DNA of 64,000 nt from Gari tellinella (taxonomy: Eukaryota; Mollusca; Bivalvia; Cardiida; Psammobiidae). The notes under the pieces are model-generated. The model was not told the origin of the DNA. It did not search any database and saw only the letters and a program-made list of their open reading frames with translations. Shown here piece by piece: positions 40,479 through 51,474 of this stretch. The translations under genes were made by a program, and so were the position numbers. Numbering within the stretch: position 1 is the stretch's first letter; every line of letters starts with the position of its first letter. The stretch is taken from contig OV277870.1 in assembly GCA_922989275.2 (NCBI GenBank), positions 41,908,356-41,972,355 on the forward strand, read 5' to 3'.

Positions 40479-41044
40479 CGTCAATGACATGGATGAACAT
40501 ATTTGCTAACAATTAAAGTAATGAAAAGTCAATAAATAACAAGTGTATATATATATATCATATATATTTTATTTACAATGTTTAGCACACTTATAACATC
40601 AATAGTACGGTATATATAGGTACATATACGTCATGTAAGAAAGATTATTCCCAACGCCTTTCGTTATTAAAAGGGGAATAATGAATATATAATAAAATCA
40701 TATATTTTTAAAAAATACATAATATGTATGTACATTTAGAAGTTGATACATTATAAAAAATGTATACCATGTTCATTTTGCATGTTGATGAAGAGAGATA
40801 ATATATAATTGGAGAGACTTCAACTTATACATTATACAAAATTGCTCTCATCTCACCCACCCCCTTCTCTAGATCGCTCTTATAATTTGACTAACATATA
40901 TAAATATATATGAGCCGTTCTCCAGGAAAACCTGCTATAATGACATCGGTTATGACGTTGGGAATTCCCGATTAAACATGACGTCAGAATTTTACATCAT
41001 GATCAAAAACTTACACATGACATGTGTGTTTAAAAACAAAGCAA
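40479..41044. other. Transposon interior, candidate promoter of the small ORF
   Basis: AT-rich sequence with many TATATA motifs up to about 40920, then GC-richer sequence with TGACATCGG, TATGACGTTGG and AACATGACGTCAG just before the ATG at 41045. CRE-like TGACGT motifs upstream of a start fit a promoter, but nothing more can be shown. Confidence 0.3.
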
Positions 41045-41107
41045 ATGTTAACCTTTCGTGATCAAGGAGTTCCAGATTCTCTGTTAGCGATGGATAAAGA
41101 TATCGAG
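41045..41107 (+). CDS. Unknown two-exon small protein in the transposon, exon 1
   Basis: ATG TTA ACC starts MLTFRDQGVPDSLLAMDKDI-E, 21 codons, ending at donor GAG-GTACGT in phase 0. It would join exon 46324-46578 across a 5.2-kb intron containing the 5S pseudogene. No family recognised. An alternative start is the internal ATG (MDKDIE). Confidence 0.4.
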
Positions 41108-41769
41108 GTACGTATCTTCAATTATTTATAGCAATATAAATATGTTTTCTCTCATCTTTTCGCTGGATTAGATCTAGATCTAGTTTAGATCTCTGTCACT
41201 ATGAGGTCATTCGTGACCGCGCCATTTCAAATAGCTAACGACATTTCAATGTTTTGATTCGTAAATAATAACGTTGTAGGCCTACATATAGAATCTACAT
41301 AGTTACCCTAGCATACATTGCTTATTGTTTGTGTTTTCTCAGCTAAATAAGGATTTCAATCAAGCTGTCAAAGTTCATGACATTTTAGTCTCATCAATTA
41401 TTACAATAAACCCTTGTGACGACAAGATAATTTTTGACGGGTGCCGTCCTCAGGACAGCGCATGAAGTCTAAAAATACTTTTTTTTAAAATAGCTCACTG
41501 TCTTTAACTGTAAACATAGTGGACTGATGACATTTCTAACAAAAATGCTGTAAATGGTAAAATGCATGTTTACGTAGATTCAACCTACCTGTTTGTTTCG
41601 ACCTGCCGGGAAGTCTTTTCAATCAGAAGTACGTACAGTATGTAAGTGCTTATTGGGGGTAGATCTAGATCTTTTGTGTTTTTGAACGAAAAAAAAAAAA
41701 CAACCTAAAACAATAGGTGTGTTAAGATTTATTAAGGTTATATTATAAAGGTTCTTATAACGAAACACC

Positions 41770-41836
41770 TGCACCGACCCGGGATTGAATCCGGGTCGTA
41801 AGTTTCGCAGTCATGCACTCTACCACGTCGCCATAA
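41770..41836 (-). pseudogene. tRNA-like pseudogene or SINE head
   Basis: Minus strand: GGCGACGTGGTAGAGTGCAT (A box), CGACCCGGATTCAATCCCGG (B box, perfect T stem CCCGG/CCGGG). The acceptor stem does not pair and the anticodon arm is poor. No second copy in the window. Confidence 0.45.
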
Positions 41837-42289
41837 AAAAACGCGCTTGTACAGCAAGGTCATACAAGTGACGATTAACATACACACTGTGACATACTCC
41901 ACCGACAACTTGAAATTCGTCGCAAATTTCTATATGAGAACGACCGAGGGTTTGTCACAGAAACCACAATGGGCGCCAAATGAAACCTGGTGAAAATTTT
42001 GAAGCCATATCTGGACTCTCCCGACTGAGATACCACACATCTCTCAGCATTTAATCATAAAAATTCAACCCTGGCTGCTTCATGTAAAGTGTGATAGCCC
42101 AGTATGTCGACATAGGGGTCGAAACTAGGCAGAGAAAAACCCTCGCAAAGTTTTAAATCTTTAAGCTGTATATTTTTTTTAACTTATTCTTTGCGTTTAG
42201 ACCTAGATCTAGTTCACATTACATGGTCTAGATCTATAATGATTAAGCTTTTCAGATTATTGTATCCTCCTAAGAAATAATTTTATCTG

Positions 42290-42880
42290 ACAGTGGGGAA
42301 AACGTTAGATCTATTCTTTCCCGTTTTTAAACGCAAAGCACAAAACGGAGAAAATCCTATCTACTTTTTGTTTTTCCTGCTGTAGGCACAGGTGACACGT
42401 ATGGGTCACTTTTCCGCCGTCTGTCTGTCCGTCCGTCCACCTGTCCGTCACGCTTTTTGTGTCACGCCTCATAACTCCTGTTCTGAGTGTTCTACTGAAG
42501 CTTTGAAGATGAAACTCCATTTATGGACAGAGCTTGACAAGTGGAAGAGAATTACACAAGGCCTTGACGGGTCATAACTCTTGTATCAATATTATGAGAT
42601 TTATTCCTCTTTTCAACATTTTCTTTTCATGCTCTCTGCTGTTTTACTGAAGATTTTGAAATGAAATTTCTTTTATAGAAAGAAAATGGTAGATACTGAT
42701 TGCTGGGAGATGACACACGTGTTCTGGGGAACCCATCTACTTTCTTTTTACAGTTCTAGCTACATGTATATCTAGATCTATCTATTTTAATCTGAGGGGC
42801 AAAAAGTGTGAAGCCTCGTCAGACGCCAGGTTACCGGGCGTCTGCTCTGGGACCAAACGGCTTGCAAGGGAAATAATAGC
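42290..42880. repeat. Decayed Tc1/mariner-like MITE with X-type insert
   Basis: CAGTGGGGAAAACG and TATTCTTTCCCGTTTTTAAA match the left of the MITE at 36813. Near the right, GACGCCAGGTTACCGGGCGTC matches its core. Between lies a stretch with TCTGTCTGTCCGTCCGTCCA and TCATAACTCCTGTTCTGAG, of the X-like kind. Confidence 0.55.
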
Positions 42881-42884
42881 TTAG

Positions 42885-43400
42885 CTAAAAGTATTTGAGG
42901 TTTCAACGCATGAGAGGTGCACGTAGCACCATATATATTACATCTAAGCTGTTTCTGATAGATCTACTTGAAATCGACAAACATTGGTTGGAGTCCGGGG
43001 GGGCGTACCCCGTGAAAAAAAAGGAATTTAAAACTGAAATTGTGAGCCCTGCAGTGTTATTTTAGGGGTTTAGGGCTTTGAATACGATCAATTTTGATCA
43101 AAGCTCCGTCACCTATCCCTTGGGTAGTTGGGGTATAAGCCATGAGAAATAATGTGACTATAACCTTTATTTCTACTAAAACTATTCTAATTTTAGGCGC
43201 ACGAGAGGTACATGTAGCACCATAGGCTTTAGGCTGCCGACTTTGTAGTTACTAAATTGTTGAGTTTCTGAAACTTGAAATTGATGAATGCTGGTTTCGG
43301 GAGAGGGGTCCGGAAACCTCCCACGGGAAAAACAGAAATTAGAACTAAAATGCTGAGCTCTGAAGCGTGCTAAGAGTGATTTAGACTTAAGACATTAAGG
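42885..43400. repeat. Diverged tandem duplication, about 270-bp unit
   Basis: GCATGAGAGGTGCACGTAGC with GCACCAT at 42908 and CGCACGAGAGGTACATGTAG with GCACCAT at 43198 start two units. Each continues with TTGAAAT-GA-AAA-ATTGG/CTGG, a GGGG(T/G)CCGG patch and AAAACTGAAAT / GAACTAAAAT. Confidence 0.5.
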
Positions 43401-43837
43401 TCTAAAAACTTCCCCACCCTCACGCTACATCTTTTAAACCTTCAATGTCACTTTTTGGCCATGTTTGCTTTTTTCTTTTTTCCAATTGATGTTACGCACG
43501 TGCGTGATTGTGTATCGTCTGTCAAGCTCCTGTCTCTTTTATGAATATTTTACTTATACTGTTTGTTTAATTCTATAAATAAAGCAAGACCAACACCAGC
43601 ACAATACCATATACATAATTTAGACACTTCTTTATTGAGATACTTTTGATCGAGCCTTATGAATTTAATTATTCAAATTATGGATAATGTTAGTTTAGCA
43701 TTTTTTCCACATATCAGTCATTTGACGCTTTTGATAAAAGAAAATTCTCAGATGAGAAAGTATATTCCTATAGGAGATGCAGGGTTGTCAATAAGATTTG
43801 TATCAAGGGATAATTTTGTGAAACTAACCGATTCGGC

Positions 43838-43945
43838 GGGGGGTCAAGGGGGCCGCCTAGGCCCCTGTGGGTCCAGGGCAAAGCCCTGGTAGGGGGGCCA
43901 GGGGGGCGAAGCCCCCCGGCCGAAAACGATTTTAAGCATTTTTAC
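43838..43945. repeat. GC-rich hairpin module, second copy
   Basis: GGCGGGGGGTCAAGGGGGCC, GGGTCCAGGGCAAAGCCCTG and GGGGGGCGAAGCCCCCC form stacked hairpins, followed by ACGATTTTAAGCATTTTTAC. Pairs with 32750-32860. Confidence 0.68.
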
Positions 43946-44780
43946 ACCCCCAAAGAAGAGCTCTCCTTGGCCAAATTTCACAACCTACCGTACCGCATTA
44001 ACTCCAACAGTTCGGACATTCTTAGAGTTCGGAAACCTATAATTTTTCATGAAAATAGATTATTTTTTGCCTCTTATTTCGGACACCAAGATCAAAAGTA
44101 TTTTCCATGTTTTTGGACACCATGTAACCAGGAACGTATATAGATATATACGTTAATTCCGGTAAGAGATCATCGGCGTATTTTCAGGATCCAACTTTCT
44201 CTTACCTCCGTAAATGCTCGTCAAAAGTGTGCTCGGCCGTGTGTGTTATTAACAAGATTGTCAATTTACCAGTGCGGGAGATAAGCAATTACGTAATATT
44301 TAAGAAACATTGTACACACCTAAGGCTCAGTTTCCCACTGCATTAAACAGTCAGAGAACTGCCACATTAGGAGGGCCTTCGTATGACTATATTTGGCTTT
44401 CTCTAGCTACTATTTTTATGGTCTCGCTTTTCTGTTCAATGAAGCGTAGACTGTCATGATTGTTTTGAAAGAGGAATACCTAGAAAGATAACAAATCACG
44501 TGTAATAGTGACGTATATTACACGTGACTTCTCGTGAGGGTGTGTATGGAATTCCGTGTTTCATTGGTTGATAAATTAAGATTTTCTAAGACAAAGACAA
44601 AGGAATTATTTTCCCGCCTTTTACGAGCTGTACCGAACAGTAACGAATGACTATGCGGCATTAGTTCAACGCATAAATTATTTTCCGTCGCACACATTTT
44701 AGGGAATACCTGCTATCTTTAGAACGGATTTCCGAAAATCTTTTAACAGCAATTGAACACGTTTGAAAATACTTTGAAAA

Positions 44781-44937
44781 CACCGTTTCTCGTCCGATCA
44801 CCGAAGTTAAGCCGTTGGGTAATAGTCATTATATATATAGTGACTGCACCAACGTATGATGTAGATGTTAAGCAACGTCGAGCCCGGTTAGTACTTGGAT
44901 GGGTGACCGCTTGGGAATACCGGGTGCCGTAGACTTT
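44781..44937 (+). pseudogene. 5S rRNA pseudogene with a 57-bp insert
   Basis: Matches 5S rRNA from CACCGTTTCTCGTCCGATCA to ACCGAAGTTAAG, then from TTAAGCAACGTCG through GCCCGGTTAGTACTTGGATG, GGTGACCGC and GGGAATACCGGGTG to GTAGACTT. The first 25 or so bases of 5S are absent or degenerate. Between the halves, 44811-44867 carries CGTTGG ... AGTCATTATATATATAGTGACT ... CCAACG and is bordered by TTAA on both sides. The internal promoter boxes (AGTTAAGC, GGATGGGTGACC) are kept, but spacing is broken. No T-run terminator follows directly. Confidence 0.85.
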
Positions 44938-46323
44938 AATTTATACGCTCCCCCGCAATAGTTTAGTCTTAACAGATAACGATAACTCGGGTGAGACGTT
45001 TAAACGAATAAAGCAAGCAAGAGAAAACTATTTTTAGCGCTACTTTCATTATATAACTACACTTAATATGTCAATCAACCCCCTGGTGTGTGTTACGAAA
45101 TAAACAAAACATAGCGTCGACTTATGTTTGATTTTTAACTTTCTATAAGTAGATTTGTGCTACAGAAAATCGGCAGAACATGATTTTTGTTCTAGTTTTT
45201 TCTCTCCATATTTAAGGAGTCCGTGTGACTGCCAACATGCAAATCAGCAAAGGAGTCCGACACGATAATAAGGAGTCTCGGACTCCTGACTCCCGTTAGT
45301 GTCGAACCCTGCAGTGGTGTGTGTTACGAAATAAACAAAAAAATGGATTCTTAACTAACGCCGACTTGTTTGATTGCGCGCTAATGTATTTATTTCAAAA
45401 TACGCGGATGCGCTGGAATTCAAGGTGATTATCTTGTATATCGTTTTACCATGGAGTACTTAGACCTAAATACTTCGTGGTTTTACCGACAGCTTGTTCA
45501 AACTTTCAGCAGCATATGAAAGCATCTATACACACGTACGTGTATAATTCCGTGATTTAAATATGCCGAAGATTCGTTTTGATGTTTGGCGAAATTAGTA
45601 CGAGGGGAAACAATACTTCATTAAGGATATATTCAAGTTTTACTATTTCCATGAGTACGGACACCGACGGCGATCGAACGTTTCACGTTAATATCGTAAA
45701 TGAAAACTGAACAAGAAACCAGGGACATAGATTAAACATATCTTATCTACGTCCCTGAAGAAGCTAGAAACATCATGCGAAACTTGCGAAAACTCAAACG
45801 GTAACAACGGGTTATAACAAATAAATAAGATATTTAAACCGGAAGCTAATAGGTTATATAGATCGTAAGGATAAGATCCGAGAGCATTACGTATACGCAA
45901 CAACTCAGACAATTACAATAATCGGCGCTATTTTTAGGCAACTAACGTCCGTCTTTCAAAGTTTCAAGAGGTCTAGGCTTTTGTTTTACTCAATTAACTT
46001 GCCGAAAACGGTAATATTTGAGTGAAACTTCACTTTTTGTGATTCTTCAATTTTGTATCTGTACAAAAAACAACCGATGCAGAAGCGATTTCAACCGATG
46101 GTTTGCATCGGCAATCGGTTACTAATGAACACACTGGCTCAGATGTTTAATAGAGATCAGTAAATGTTGGCTTATTATCATACTAGATCTATACTACTTT
46201 CATGCATGTAAGTAAAATTCAGTTAATTAGGTGGAACCTTGAGTAAATCTTTATTGAAGAAAGGGTGAACAAACATTCTGAGGCTTAATTATATAATAAA
46301 ACATTTGTCTATTTTACTTTCAG
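44938..46323. other. Transposon interior, no gene recognised
   Basis: Contains a short direct repeat (GGTGTGTGTTACGAAATAAAC at about 45084 and 45306) and sequence rich in CpG. 45688-45912 has a 74-codon minus-strand frame without similarity. No MULE transposase motif found in any frame. Confidence 0.4.
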
Positions 46324-46578
46324 GAAATATCAGTATTTCCGCTTCAACAGGACCAGACTGACGTCGTTCTTGTGAAAGAGAGTGATGACGTTGATGAGAG
46401 AAGATATGATATTCTGAGGTCACGTGACGTCGATTTCCCCCACGAGCGTCTGCCGCACGTGCTACAGCCTGCAGGAATATCTACCGCTCGCCAGAAGTAT
46501 CTGTTTAATATTGTGAGGCCATGTGTTCGCCATGTCTATCAGGACGTTAAGTGTCCTCAAAATCCATACAGAAACTGA
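46324..46578 (+). CDS. Unknown two-exon small protein in the transposon, exon 2
   Basis: Acceptor CTATTTTACTTTCAG, phase 0, 84 codons then TGA: EISVFPLQQDQTDVVLVKES, then DDVDERRYDILRSRDVDFPH, ending CPQNPYRN. With exon 41045-41107 the product is 105 residues, acidic and hydrophilic, without membrane segments or Cys/His clusters. The long open frame, GC-rich codons and well-formed acceptor argue for a real exon. It could be transposon cargo, a DNA-binding accessory protein or a captured host exon; I do not recognise it. Confidence 0.5.
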   Translation, partial: EISVFPLQQDQTDVVLVKESDDVDERRYDILRSRDVDFPHERLPHVLQPAGISTARQKYLFNIVRPCVRHVYQDVKCPQNPYRN

Positions 46579-47417
46579 GATGTGTGTCCTTTTCCGGATT
46601 GCGTTACTATGGCAACTGAACAGTAACAGACTTGTCTTTTCTCCATAATTTATTCCAAATAAGTTTTATATGTTTATTCAACAGAAGCTTATGTCTTTAT
46701 TGGAAGGAAAAGTGCATACTGTAGGCCTTGTTGGTTCTTAAAATACTGTTTCTGGACCGCTTTTTAAAAGTCAAATTAAGCACTCGCGTGTCAATGTTTC
46801 AATGCTAGGGCAGATACTAAGTTAGCTGTAATTTCATTAAAAATTGAGATATCACCAAAATTCTTTTTGTTCTGTATTTCTAACACCCTATTCTTGAGCA
46901 AACAGCAAAAATCGGAAAATCGAAAATTTTGTCATTATAGCAGGTTTTGCTGGAGACCCAATCATATGTATATGAAGATATACATTATTATACAATCAAC
47001 ATATATAAATATATATGTATATGAAGATATACATTATTATACAATCACTTAAAAGAAACACATTTCAATATATTAATATATACATCATTATAAACATTAA
47101 AATATCTTTAATACGACCACAGTTAAAGTATTTTTAATTTCACACTGCTATTAGCAGGTACATGCGCTGAAGAATGCTCATTAACACACTATAGTAATCA
47201 TAGATATATCTCATAAAAACTATTACTATAGAAATGTGACATTATAAAGCAAGGGGACAGAAAAACAGAAAGCTAAGTTAGGTCGTTATTGAGAGGTTTT
47301 ACTATAATTACTTGATCGAAGGTTGTTCAGAAAACGAATATCATTATATTTGACTTTTTACATTAGATAAGAATAACAGATTTAAAAAGCCATAAACATC
47401 TTGAATAACACAGCACA
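46579..47417. other. Transposon interior, direct repeat and AT-rich filler
   Basis: ATATGTATATGAAGATATAC with ATTATTATACAATCA occurs twice, at about 46964-46998 and 47015-47047. 47235-47310 is a trace of a D-type hairpin (AAGGGGACAGAAAAACAGAA ... TTATTGAGAGGTTTTACTAT). No gene. Confidence 0.5.
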
Positions 47418-47690
47418 TTAACAAAGGGCACATTTCCAAACGAAGCTATCAGTAACATATTTGACGTTGACACAGTTATAATGAAACCATTTACAGCATA
47501 ATTTATTATCGCACTGTATCATATCGTAAAACGTATTTGGATAACCACATGATGCAGCGCAATCCAGAGAAATTGTTAAATCAATTGAAGGATCGGGTTT
47601 ATTTTTATTTTTCCTCAATTTTTTTCTGTTAACTTTTGGAAAAGGGGAAAGCTCCAACGTGTCAAAACAGTTGAGAAGATGTTGTCTCAT
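47418..47690 (-). CDS. PHD-type zinc finger, C-terminal part of the Ulp1-like protein
   Basis: Starts MRQHLLNCFDTLELSPFP, basic linker (NRKKLRKNKNK), then CAASCGYPN, MIQCDNKLCCKWFHYNC and WKCALC at the end. The Cys4-His-Cys3 order with 'W.H..C' and a C-terminal 'W.C..C' fits a PHD finger. It lies one frame away from the protease frame at their shared bases 47687-47690 (TTAAAATGAG). In similar transposon proteins the 'MR.HL..CF' segment follows the protease directly, so the frame change looks like a one-base deletion in the A run. Confidence 0.7.
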   Translation of the reverse strand: MRQHLLNCFDTLELSPFPKVNRKKLRKNKNKPDPSIDLTISLDCAASCGYPNTFYDMIQCDNKLCCKWFHYNCVNVKYVTDSFVWKCALC

Positions 47691-48153
47691 TTTAAGTTTT
47701 CGAAAATTGAGTTTTGAATACCTACTTTACCATTGAAACAAAATTCTGTACAAAACGCTATAGCAAAAACGCCACAATCAATACCATTATCCTGTTGCTG
47801 GACTTTGAGCATTGAAACGCTGGATTTACCATAAATCTGAAGTAACTGAATTTCGAGAGAAGAACTAAGATGTGTTTTATTGCCTAAACTACTATCAACT
47901 ATATAGATAATGTCAGAATCTTCTAACTGGAATGACAACAGCCAGTGGTCTTCGCCCGTATGATGTATTTGAACAGACAGCGCTGTAAATGGTTTCATTT
48001 TCAGTCCGGTTTTCCACTTACCTTCTTTTTTAACTGGAACAAAGCCGCAGTTTTGAAACCCCTTTAAATTTGAAAATTGTTTTTTCAATAACTCATGAGC
48101 AAAATTTATGATAGAGTCACTTAATCTTTTTTCATTTTTTATGTCGTTCTTGT
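47687..48153 (-). CDS. Ulp1-like (C48) cysteine protease
   Basis: Open from acceptor AACTTTTACAG at 48154. Carries SIINFAHELLKKQFSNLKGF, then TGEDHWLLSFQ (catalytic His), IIYIVDSSLG (Asp) and VQQQDNGIDCGVFAIAFC (Gln of the oxyanion hole, catalytic Cys before Gly). All four catalytic positions are present. C48 proteases of this divergent type are encoded by several DNA transposon groups, notably some Mutator-like elements. The frame ends in TGA just where the PHD frame begins. An upstream basic Ser/Thr frame (48209-48466, KRKLTLPSSKRVKRS) may be the N-terminal exon, but the splice between them is not clear. Confidence 0.75.
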
Positions 48154-48466
48154 CTGTAAAAGTTAATTTTTTTTATTATCTATTGTTTTCCACACTCTTT
48201 TGTTTGTTTCAATAAATTCTTCTTCGTCTGGTTTGCAAAGAGTAATTATTACTTATTTCAAGTATTTCTTCTTCTTCAGAAACAGGGGAGAGTATCTTTA
48301 AAGGGGAGGTTTCCAAACTGCTGTCTGCTCTTTGAGGGCCGCTGTTGTCAGTCAAAATTGATCTTTTAACGCGCTTGGACGATGGCAAAGTTAATTTTCT
48401 TTTTTTAGCAGTTATAAAATTAACAAAGTACAAACACGGAATGGGTGAGCACGAGTTCAGCGGCAA

Positions 48467-48889
48467 AGGAATAAATAAAGCTAATCAAAACTCTTTAATA
48501 CCTTTAATATCAACGCAATTATCGACTCTACACAAATAAACATTTGCAATAATTAACACCTGTCGGCTCATGCCCAATCTATACAAACAATCAACACAAT
48601 TCAGTAAACTAATCTTATTGATTAGGAACAATATTTTATATTTAAAATTATAACTTTTAATATGATAATTTCTTTTTATTAAGCAACTAACGTTTTAGCT
48701 ACCATATTTATCAATATATGTGGTTACATCTAAATTCATTCACGCTCGGGTGGTCCGCAGTAGGTAAGGATGTTCAGGATTTTAAATATCTTTCATGTAT
48801 TTATTACTCATCAAATTCACTAAAATGGTTTAAAATGATATATTTAAGTATATTTCCAATAAACTCTTGCTAAATAACCACTTGATGAC
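48467..48889. other. Transposon interior, nothing recognised
   Basis: AT-rich sequence between the protease gene and the right terminal repeat. No open frame of note. Confidence 0.4.
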
Positions 48890-49142
48890 AAAAAAGCAGA
48901 AACATGAAATAATCCCCATATATCAGCCGTATTAGTGGCACGGGACGGCACGGGGCTTATTATATCCTGGCTCGGAATCAATTATATTTTGTAGAGTACA
49001 AAATATTAACAATAAACCACTGAAAGGACTAACATGGGTGTAAATAAACAAATTTGATGACAAAAAAGCAGAAACATGAAATAAATAATTCCCATATATC
49101 AGCCGTATTAGTGGCACGGGACGGCACGGGGCTTATTATATC
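48890..49142 (-). repeat. Right terminal repeat, inner piece
   Basis: Reverse complement of the inner end of 39698-40478 (GGCACGGGACGGCACGGGGC, TATATCCTGGCTCGGAATCA). A unit of about 165 bp beginning GATGACAAAAAAGCAGAAAC occurs twice here, absent from the left side. Confidence 0.8.
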
Positions 49143-49149
49143 CAGGGAT

Positions 49150-49960
49150 ATTTTATGAGAGGGATATGTATCGGCCGTGATTTAGCCTAAATGGGAGCCG
49201 TGTGCATATTTTGATGACGTCATCAAAATTGGTGCACACATGTTATTCAGCCATTTCGCGATAACCGCCTTAAAACCGGCGTCGTTTTTAAGCCTGCAAA
49301 TGTATCCAAGTGATTGTTTTCAACAGTTTATTGCATCGGACCTTTTGGTACGTTACTATTTATCACTACTGTGGTAATATTTTTGTGTTTTACGGTCATT
49401 TTAGTTACGGAGTAGCATTTTCATGGTTGACCTATATTCACTGAAGAGACGCGCCGGTCTCAAAATGGCGGAAAATCTCGAGAGTGTACCGCATAGGGGA
49501 CCATGTTACGACTTGTTCTATATAGAAAAGAACACTTTTTATACGTGTTTTTGACAGATCATGAATTGTTATTGCCGCGTTTAAAGTTTATCTAGTCGAT
49601 ATATGTGATTTTGATGGAATTACAATGTCCGTAAAATGGCGTATTTTGTCACAGTTTTCGCCTTCGATTAATGGCGGGAGAAAAATAGCATGTACCACTA
49701 AGGGGACCAAGTTTCGATTGGTTCAGGATGAGATAGCACCTTGAGAAACAGTGCATATCAGAGGTCTCGAATCGCTGTTGAGTTAGATATAATTTTGTAG
49801 GCTGGTACATGTTGTAAACTTGATGAAAAATTAATCTGAAATTTATTAAAATTTTGCTAAATTTACCATTTATTTTAGAATTGGAGAATCTTTATTTTCT
49901 TTACTTGTATTGTAAAAGACAGAGTTTCAAAAGAAGTTTTTAGTTTGAAAAGCTCATAAT
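49150..49960. other. Left subterminal region of the 5.4-kb element
   Basis: GC-richer, with TGATGACGTCATCA (palindromic CRE-like) at 49213 and two related segments (AAAATGGCGGAAAATCTCGA near 49462; TTAATGGCGGGAGAAAAATA near 49668), each followed by AGGGGACCA. It may hold promoter and transposase-binding repeats. Confidence 0.4.
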
Positions 49961-50074
49961 TGTTTGCTGGTTATAATAAATATGCTGTGAATGTTGTGGA
50001 AAATAACTGTCAATTCAGTATAGTTGCTTGTGTGGAAATTTGTTTGAATGCTGTTATGCCCTTTGTTTTGACAG

Positions 50075-50241
50075 AAAGATTCAACCAGGATGCTATTGAA
50101 CCGCATTTCGGTGTTCAAAGACAGAGCCGTGGTTCGAATGACAACCCATCACTGCACAAGTTCAACAGTAAAAAGCAAAAAGCTAGAGTAGTTGGAGGTC
50201 AGGCTTTGGTGCCTCTGAGGGGAAACATTGTCTACAGCTAA
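50075..50241 (+). pseudogene. P-element-like transposase C-terminal fragment
   Basis: After acceptor GTTTTGACAG: (E)RFNQDAIEPHFGVQRQSRG, SNDNPSLHKFNSKKQKARVV, VPLRGNIVYS, stop. 'ERFNQD..E..FG..R.RGG.NDNP....F' is the conserved C-terminal motif of P-type transposases and related THAP proteins. Catalytic N-terminal parts were not found upstream, and the frame is only 56 codons; a remnant. Confidence 0.65.
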
Positions 50242-50303
50242 ACATACTCTATGTTGAGATGTGGTGACACTCTGTTGCAGAATTTTCCAAGACTGTACAT
50301 GTG

Positions 50304-50810
50304 TTTAACCCATTACCCCATAATACACTTTTTACGCCTCAAATTTATTCCTCTACCAAAGAAAATAGTTTCAGTATAAAGAGTCAGGAATATATATCAT
50401 TAATATTTTTATTCCCATGCACACGCAAGCTTCAAGCAGACTGGAACCGGCGGACGTAGTCAAGGGGTAAAGCACCCGCTTACGACCTCAGGGGTTGTGA
50501 GTTTGATCCCCCATCGGACCAAGTCCTTCGGATGAGACTTTATAAACCGAGGACTGATGTATGCATGAGTGCTTTCCACTTAGCATCTAAATTAACCGGA
50601 GAACTCTTTCGATAATAAGAGTAGGGTATTGCTCCCGGGTTTTCTGTATCCGCTCCCCTCTCTCTGGAGCGTCCAATTAACCCACAAACAAGCAGACTGA
50701 AAGTAAAGCAGAATGCACATTAAGCCTTACTTTCAGCCTTCTTTTAATGGTCACCTATCTTCAATATACACTATGGTGTAACTACTTTGTAGAATCAGGA
50801 ACATATATAT
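50304..50810. repeat. Family A MITE split by a SINE
   Basis: A left end TTAACCCATTACCCCATAAT; right part AGTAAAGCAGAATGCACATT to CACCTATCTTCAATATACAC. The inserted SINE (50444-50688) is flanked by CAAGCAGACTG. Confidence 0.72.
50444..50688 (+). mobile_element. tRNA-derived SINE with 11-bp target duplication
   Basis: A box GTAGTCAAGGGGTAAAGC, B box GTGAGTTTGATCC, ends GGCGGACG and CATCGGACC. Body AGAACTCTTTCGATAATAAG, tail CGCTCCCCTCTCTCTGGAGC. Flanked by CAAGCAGACTG at both ends. A deleted copy is at 36058-36285. Confidence 0.8.
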
Positions 50811-51229
50811 CATCATATGATATATATCATATAATATGGTCCCTGGTAGATTATCTTCTCTTCGAGATGATTCTATTTAGCTGTTACATTATAGCATTTG
50901 GTCCTGAATGAGTGAGAAAATGTTGAATTTAATCAGTTTACTCCCTCTTATTTCTTCAGTGGAGGATTAAATAATGGCATATGTGTAGTTAACTACCTCT
51001 TGTGATCTGGAGTTGTGTATATGTGGGGTAAATGGTTAAATATCTTCCAGTACTTTCACTCTATGTGTATATTAAACAGTCAAACCTGAGCAGCTGAATA
51101 AGTGTATCAAAATTTAAATTAAGCTAAAAACAGGTGATCCGCATCATATAAGCTGAGCTAGAAAGAGATGAAATATTTCCCCAGGGAATTGAAATGATTG
51201 TGTCAAACAGATCCTCTCATAGAAAACAG

Positions 51230-51300
51230 TTTAGACCCTGATCAGATAACTACTTAAAGAGCTGTCTGAAATGGGTATAAACTGTACACTACTATTTTTT
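51230..51300. repeat. Small palindromic element
   Basis: AAACAGTTTAGACCCTGATC is mirrored, imperfectly, by GAAATGGGTATAAACTGT. Confidence 0.5.
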
Positions 51301-51474
51301 TTTAAAAACACTTTAAATTACATTATTAGCAGGAGATAGTGGGTTATTTTTTGTGAAACTTAAAGAACTTGAATGGTAGCAAAAATGGGTGTTATAAGAG
51401 TTTGAATATTGTTAGATGCCAAATTACTAGACCCCTGGTCTATATCCAAACTGTTTGGATATATGCAGAGCTGA

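Noticed and set aside
48209..48466. Certain N-terminal exon of the Ulp1-like protein
   Set aside because: It is basic and Ser-rich and in the right place, but no donor in phase with the acceptor at 48154 could be chosen; mentioned only as a possibility.
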